In this document: piece by piece, positions 5,588 to 8,386 of the stretch | How the letters are laid out: every line of letters starts with the position of its first letter | How positions within the stretch are numbered: the stretch's first letter is position 1 | Assembly: GCA_018816605.1 (NCBI GenBank) | Contig: JAHIVS010000748.1 | Coordinates: 1 to 8,386, forward strand | DNA from: Pseudomonadota bacterium | GTDB lineage: Bacteria > Desulfobacterota > Desulfobacteria > Desulfobacterales > Desulfobacteraceae | Direction of reading: 5' to 3' | Length of the DNA stretch: 8,386 nucleotides | Translations under genes and position numbers: made by a program | The notes under the pieces: model-generated | Told to the model about the DNA's origin: nothing | Seen by the model: the letters and a program-made list of their open reading frames with translations, nothing else | The model's database searches: none

Positions 5588-6655
5588 TGAACTAATTGTG
5601 GTGCCTGCAAAAAACAGTGTGCCTTTCTCCAGGAGTATGGTACACCCGGGGAAATGATTGACAGCTATGACTTTTCAACGCCGGAGTTTCAAAAGTTGGC
5701 ATTTGAGTGCAGCCTGTGCAATCTCTGCCAGGCGATATGCCCTGAAAAGCTGGGTCCTGGTAGTCTGTTTATGGGCATCCGAAGGGAAGCGGTCGACTCA
5801 GGCCATATGGATTTCTCCCGATACAAGACCATCCTGGGATATGAAAAAAAAGGAAGTTCCCCTCTGTTTTCTTATTACGCTCTTCCCAGCGGATGCGATA
5901 CCGTCTTTTTTCCCGGCTGCACTCTGACGGGGACCCGGCCGGAAACTACATGGAAACTTTTTGAACATCTGGAAAAGCGTATTTCCCATCTGGGTATTGT
6001 CCTTGACTGCTGTCACAAACCCAGCCACGATATAGGGCGACAGGCGTATTTTGAATCCATGTTCAGAGACATACTTCATTATCTGACCGGAAACGGCATC
6101 AAAAAGGTGCTGGTAGCCTGTCCCAACTGCCATAAAATGTTTACCCAGTATGCATCCGGTTTTGACATTAAAACCGTGTATGAGGTTCTTGATTCAGGGG
6201 GTCTGCCTGTCGTGGTGCTTGGGAACAGGAAAGTTGTCGTCCATGATCCCTGTCCCATGAGAGAAGAAACAAACGTTCAGACCGCTGTACGAAACCTCCT
6301 GACTGCTTCGGGGATACCATTCGAAGAAATGAAACACTGGGGAAAAAAGACCCTCTGTTGCGGGGAAGGAGGGAGCGTTGGCTTTGTAAGACCTGAACTG
6401 GCTAAAAAATGGGGTCTTCTCCGCCAGAAAGAGTCTGAAAATCGAACCATTGTTACTTACTGTGCCGGATGTGCTGGGTTTCTGAGCCGGGTAGCGCCAA
6501 CCGTTCATATTGCCGACATCCTGTTTTCACCGGAAGGGGCGCTCAGCAGCGGTATCAAGGTTGCCAGAGCCCCTTTTACCTATCTGAACCGCCTGAAGCT
6601 CAAACAACGATTTAAAAAAAGGCTTGAACCATGCAAAAGCCGAGTAAAGGGCTGA
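4799..6655 (+). CDS. Probable selenoprotein: VTT (TVP38/DedA-type) membrane domain fused to a GlpC/HdrD-like Fe-S oxidoreductase
   Basis: Two reading frames that look like separate genes (4781/4799-5590 and 5654-6655) share one frame and are divided only by the TGA at 5588-5590. Reading that codon as selenocysteine gives one 618-residue protein with Sec264. The join restores a complete cluster motif, Sec264-X2-Cys267-X2-Cys270-X3-Cys274, of which three cysteines lie between the TGA and the ATG at 5654. That ATG has no well-placed ribosome binding site (AGGAG is 18 bases away), so an independent start there is unlikely. The start used here is GTG 4799 with GGAAAG five bases before it; TTG 4781 is the alternative and would add six residues. 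The product would be a membrane-bound electron-transfer protein or disulfide or persulfide reductase, with its redox module presumably in the cytoplasm. A plain nonsense mutation of a Cys codon remains possible. Confidence 0.8.
5588..5590 (+). other. In-frame TGA, probable selenocysteine codon
   Basis: The codons read A-S-[TGA]-T-N-C-G-A-C-K-K-Q-C. A cysteine is expected at the TGA from the ferredoxin motif CX2CX2CX3C, and TGT or TGC differs from TGA by one base, the usual relation between Cys and Sec homologues. Desulfobacterota are known for large selenoproteomes. The frame is open and clearly conserved in character for 355 codons after the TGA. Confidence 0.8.
5600..5623 (+). promoter_or_regulatory. 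Candidate bacterial SECIS hairpin
   Basis: The stem starts nine bases after the TGA: GGTGCCTG (5600-5607) pairs with CAG-T-GTGCC (5615-5623), leaving T5618 bulged and using two G-T pairs. The loop is CAAAAAA, or GCAAAAAAC if the last G-C pair opens, which would put a G at the first loop position as bacterial SECIS elements usually require. Distance and bulged T are suitable; the A-rich loop without GU and the bulge on the 3' arm are not typical of E. coli fdhF. This was paired by eye. Confidence 0.45.
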
Positions 6656-6759
6656 CAATGATTTTTTTGATATCAATCGTTCCCTTGGTTTACAAAAGAT
6701 TAATGAATAGAAGTGAGTCACAGGATTCACAGAAATAGTAACTTTAATGGAGGCAGACG

Positions 6760-7479
6760 ATGAAGTTTAGGAAAAAAGCAGGGTGTGTAATAGTGTTGAT
6801 GATACTCTTGTTTTCCCAATGGGCTATTTGCGCCGAGGTTGAAACAATCAAAGGCGAAACAGATTGGATGAATGTAGATCCTGGGAGCAAGAAAATAGTT
6901 TTCAGTGCCACAGTTACAAAAAATTCGTCCAAGTCCGCAGTGACGGACTGGGGGCAGAGGGGACAGGCCTGGATTGGCTGCAAGGGGGGCTCTCAGGAGG
7001 CATTTTTCATTTTCACCACCGATGTGCCGCGTCTAAAAATCGATGAAGCTATTCGCAAGATGGGGGTCAAGTATAGCAATCAGATTTCCAAGGAAAACTG
7101 GAAGGCTCACAGGGAGTTGAAGGAGACCACCACACCAAAAGATTTTCTTGATGGTGACTCGGCAATAGTGTCGCTGAAGTTTGAAAAAAATGGAGAAACA
7201 GTTCAGGTTCCCATGGAAACCTTGATAGAAGAAAAAATTGAAATCAATAACAAAGAAGTGCTTCGTCCCCATACGCCACATTATGTTTACCACGGAACTG
7301 GAGAGGCGATCCAGTATCCGTCAGGTTGCATTGTATGTCCATCGGATTGCTTTGGCGGAATTATTACGGATAACCGATTGCCGGTACTTACCTATGATAG
7401 CTGGTATCGGGTCAATTGGAACCTTATGCCGGCGGTCGGAAGTAAAGTCCAAGTGATTATTCAGTTTACAGCGCTTTAA
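6760..7479 (+). CDS. Secreted YdjY-like domain protein of unknown function
   Basis: The 239-residue product has a clear signal peptide (MKFRKK, then a hydrophobic core, with cleavage likely after AICA at residue 25). The following part, with VDPGSKKIVFSATVTK, GQAWIGCKGG (Cys74) and FFIFTTDVPRLKIDEAIRKMG, resembles YdjY-domain proteins, which are exported and uncharacterised. Near the C-terminus PSGCIVCPSDC gives a CX2CX3C cluster (Cys190, Cys193, Cys197) that could bind a metal or form disulfides. GGAGG sits at 6750-6754, well placed before the ATG. A weak promoter, TTGATA at 6667-6672 with TACAAA 18 bases later, lies in the 104-base gap before it, so it may be transcribed on its own. A strong terminator follows at 7604-7639. 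The family link is tentative. Confidence 0.75.
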   Translation: MKFRKKAGCVIVLMILLFSQWAICAEVETIKGETDWMNVDPGSKKIVFSATVTKNSSKSAVTDWGQRGQAWIGCKGGSQEAFFIFTTDVPRLKIDEAIRKMGVKYSNQISKENWKAHRELKETTTPKDFLDGDSAIVSLKFEKNGETVQVPMETLIEEKIEINNKEVLRPHTPHYVYHGTGEAIQYPSGCIVCPSDCFGGIITDNRLPVLTYDSWYRVNWNLMPAVGSKVQVIIQFTAL

Positions 7480-7533
7480 CTTTTTGCAAAGACAATTCAT
7501 TAGAGGTCAACTTTCGGGCGGACACTGACCAAG

Positions 7534-7555
7534 CAGGCAAGTAACTTCCTGCCTG
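7534..7555 (+). terminator. Small hairpin after the YdjY-like gene
   Basis: CAGGCA (7534-7539) pairs with TGCCTG (7550-7555) over a ten-base loop. No clear T-run follows (GGAATTATTT), so it is a hairpin of uncertain role; the real terminator is probably the stronger one at 7604-7639. Confidence 0.3.
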
Positions 7556-7603
7556 GGAATTATTTAAAAGTTATAGTTTGCTCAAGTTTAATTACACATA
7601 GCT

Positions 7604-7639
7604 AAAAAGGCTGCCGGAGTTTATTTCGGCAGCCTTTTT
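7604..7639 (+). terminator. Strong intrinsic terminator, bidirectional
   Basis: AAAAAGGCTGCCG (7604-7616) and CGGCAGCCTTTTT (7627-7639) are perfect 13-bp complements around a ten-base loop. The GC-rich core flanked by A-run and T-run lets it work in both directions: it ends the YdjY-like gene on + and would stop leftward transcripts leaving the recombinase on -. Confidence 0.92.
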
Positions 7640-7953
7640 GCGAGAGAGGAATGATATCCAATCCACCTCAGTACCGAGGTCATCTCAGACTTTGAGTAGA
7701 AACATACCCCTTCTAAATGACAAAAACAGCATTCCATTCTTTTTTGTAACTTTTAGGATTGGTCCCGATACGGGCTGGGGGGGAGTGCTATTAATTTAAA
7801 CGTATCGAATCCGACGCTCAAGTATCATTATCCTTTGTGTAAGTATTCAAAGACGGGAATTCTTATGGATACCAACACAAATCTTGATTTTGAAATATGA
7901 TTATTGAAATGGCGGGCCGATTCCATAGCGGATCGGCCCAATCTTTTGATTCA
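7640..7953. other. Gene-free gap before the recombinase
   Basis: No gene is recognisable. The stretch contains an imperfect palindrome ACCTC-AGTACC-GAGGT (7665-7680), a small CCCG-ATA-CGGG hairpin near 7765, a run of seven G at about 7779-7785, and an 11-codon frame from ATG 7865 without a convincing ribosome binding site. A perfect hairpin closes it at 7914-7939. An attachment site could lie here, given the recombinase next door, but no repeat or tRNA end can be seen to define it. Confidence 0.5.
7914..7939. terminator. GC-rich hairpin downstream of the recombinase gene
   Basis: GGGCCGAT (7914-7921) and ATCGGCCC (7932-7939) pair perfectly over a ten-base loop, 14 bases beyond the stop of the - strand recombinase. 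On the + strand it is followed by AATCTTTT; on the - strand only by GCCATTTC. It could end recombinase transcripts weakly or block rightward transcription from entering antisense. Confidence 0.55.
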
Positions 7954-8386
7954 TCATCCATGAAGGTTGTCGATCCATCGAATTGCCTCTGAGTCACTTA
8001 TTTTTCCAAGATACCTTTGTGTGGTGGACAAATTTGAATGGCGTAATAGCACCTTGCTGACAATTTCAAGTGGTGTTCCTGATCTGGATGCATAAGTGGC
8101 AGCATGTCTTCGGAGGTCATGTGGCCGGATTTGAATATCCACCATTTCTCCAGACTTTATCACTACTAACCTTGCCCCGGCATAGGTTATTGGAAAAATC
8201 CGGTCCTCCGATTTAATTTCAGCATCTCGAATATATTTTTTCATACGGTCTATTACCTTCTGGGGCAAAAAGGCGACTTCAGCAACCCTTCCGCTTTTCG
8301 GTGATTGGATAATCACTTTTCGATCTTCAATATCAATTGGGGTCAAATTCAAAACTTCACCGATCCTCATACAACCACGGGCCATA
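7954..8386 (-). CDS. Tyrosine recombinase/integrase, C-terminal catalytic domain (5' part outside window)
   Basis: This is the catalytic half of a tyrosine-type site-specific recombinase, which cuts and rejoins DNA through a 3'-phosphotyrosine link. Counted from the Met at 8385, the active-site set is complete: Arg7 (ARGCMRIGEVL), Lys30 in the beta-hairpin (SPKSGR), His89-Asp-Leu-Arg92 (PHDLRRHAAT), His116 (LLRHSNLS) and the nucleophile Tyr125 (TTQRYLG). The reading frame is still open at the right edge and the first Met lies inside the conserved box I, so the N-terminal DNA-binding part lies beyond the window. It could be a phage or island integrase, an integron-like or a housekeeping Xer-like enzyme; the divergent context and lack of neighbouring replication genes favour a mobile element to the right. 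Confidence 0.9.
   Translation of the reverse strand, partial: MARGCMRIGEVLNLTPIDIEDRKVIIQSPKSGRVAEVAFLPQKVIDRMKKYIRDAEIKSEDRIFPITYAGARLVVIKSGEMVDIQIRPHDLRRHAATYASRSGTPLEIVSKVLLRHSNLSTTQRYLGKISDSEAIRWIDNLHG

Larger units (their letters stand above)
5588..6655 (+). other. Fe-S oxidoreductase portion: two 4Fe-4S motifs and two CCG domains
   Basis: Residues 264-618 of the fusion resemble GlpC/HdrD. The first cluster motif is Sec264/Cys267/Cys270/Cys274, followed by A where P is usual. The second is Cys304-X2-Cys307-X2-Cys310-X3-Cys314-Pro. Then come two cysteine-rich CCG domains: Cys374, Cys404-Cys405 (CCH rather than CCG) and Cys441-X2-Cys444; and Cys485, Cys520-Cys521-Gly522 and Cys555-X2-Cys558. 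In heterodisulfide reductases such paired CCG domains hold special Fe-S clusters that reduce disulfides; related proteins pass electrons to quinones. The electron donor and acceptor here cannot be read from the sequence. The C-terminus is basic (KLKQRFKKRLEPCK). Confidence 0.88.

Noticed and set aside
5654..6655. Treating the Fe-S oxidoreductase as a separate gene starting at ATG 5654
   Set aside because: No well-spaced ribosome binding site precedes this ATG, and the 21 codons before it encode three conserved cluster cysteines in the same frame, back to the TGA.
1..8386. CRISPR arrays, tRNA or rRNA genes
   Set aside because: No regularly spaced repeats, cloverleaf-like segments or rRNA-like stretches were seen on either strand.

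Overview
The window reads as a stretch of chromosome from an anaerobic Desulfobacterota-type bacterium, probably a Desulfobacterales sulfate reducer. This is inferred from a probable selenocysteine-containing Fe-S protein with CCG domains, a BioB/HmdB-like radical SAM enzyme, a flgB gene with a perfect sigma-54 promoter, and a DUF1670-like relic. No rRNA, tRNA, CRISPR array or complete insertion sequence is visible.

Left part (1-1705, + strand): a membrane-anchored metallophosphoesterase, cut by the left edge, is followed 11 bases later by an M48 metalloprotease lipoprotein. Both look like envelope genes in one operon.

Middle part (1706-3200): an AT-rich, gene-poor strip rich in debris. It holds a decayed N-terminus of a CPA2-like antiporter (- strand), a lone flagellar rod gene flgB (- strand) with a sigma-54 promoter but no flgC or fliE beside it, a DUF1670-like N-terminal fragment with its own ribosome binding site, and, spliced onto that fragment in another frame, the last ~28 codons of a ferredoxin-tailed protein of NuoF/HndC type.

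Right-centre (3228-6655, + strand): a BioB/HmdB-like radical SAM enzyme, an exported rhodanese-like protein, and the main discovery. The next two reading frames, a TVP38/DedA-type (VTT) membrane protein and a GlpC/HdrD-like Fe-S oxidoreductase, lie in the same frame and are separated only by a TGA at 5588-5590. That TGA stands exactly where the first cysteine of a CX2CX2CX3C cluster motif belongs, and the codons after it complete the motif. The simplest reading is one ~618-residue selenoprotein in which selenocysteine replaces an expected [4Fe-4S] ligand, joining a VTT membrane domain to a two-cluster, two-CCG-domain redox module. A bulged hairpin begins 9 bases after the TGA and may serve as its SECIS, though it is not a textbook one.

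Right end (6760-8386): a secreted YdjY-like protein with a small cysteine cluster, a strong 13-bp terminator, a ~310-base gap, and the catalytic C-terminus of a tyrosine recombinase entering from the right edge on the - strand. The recombinase suggests that a mobile or island region lies to the right.
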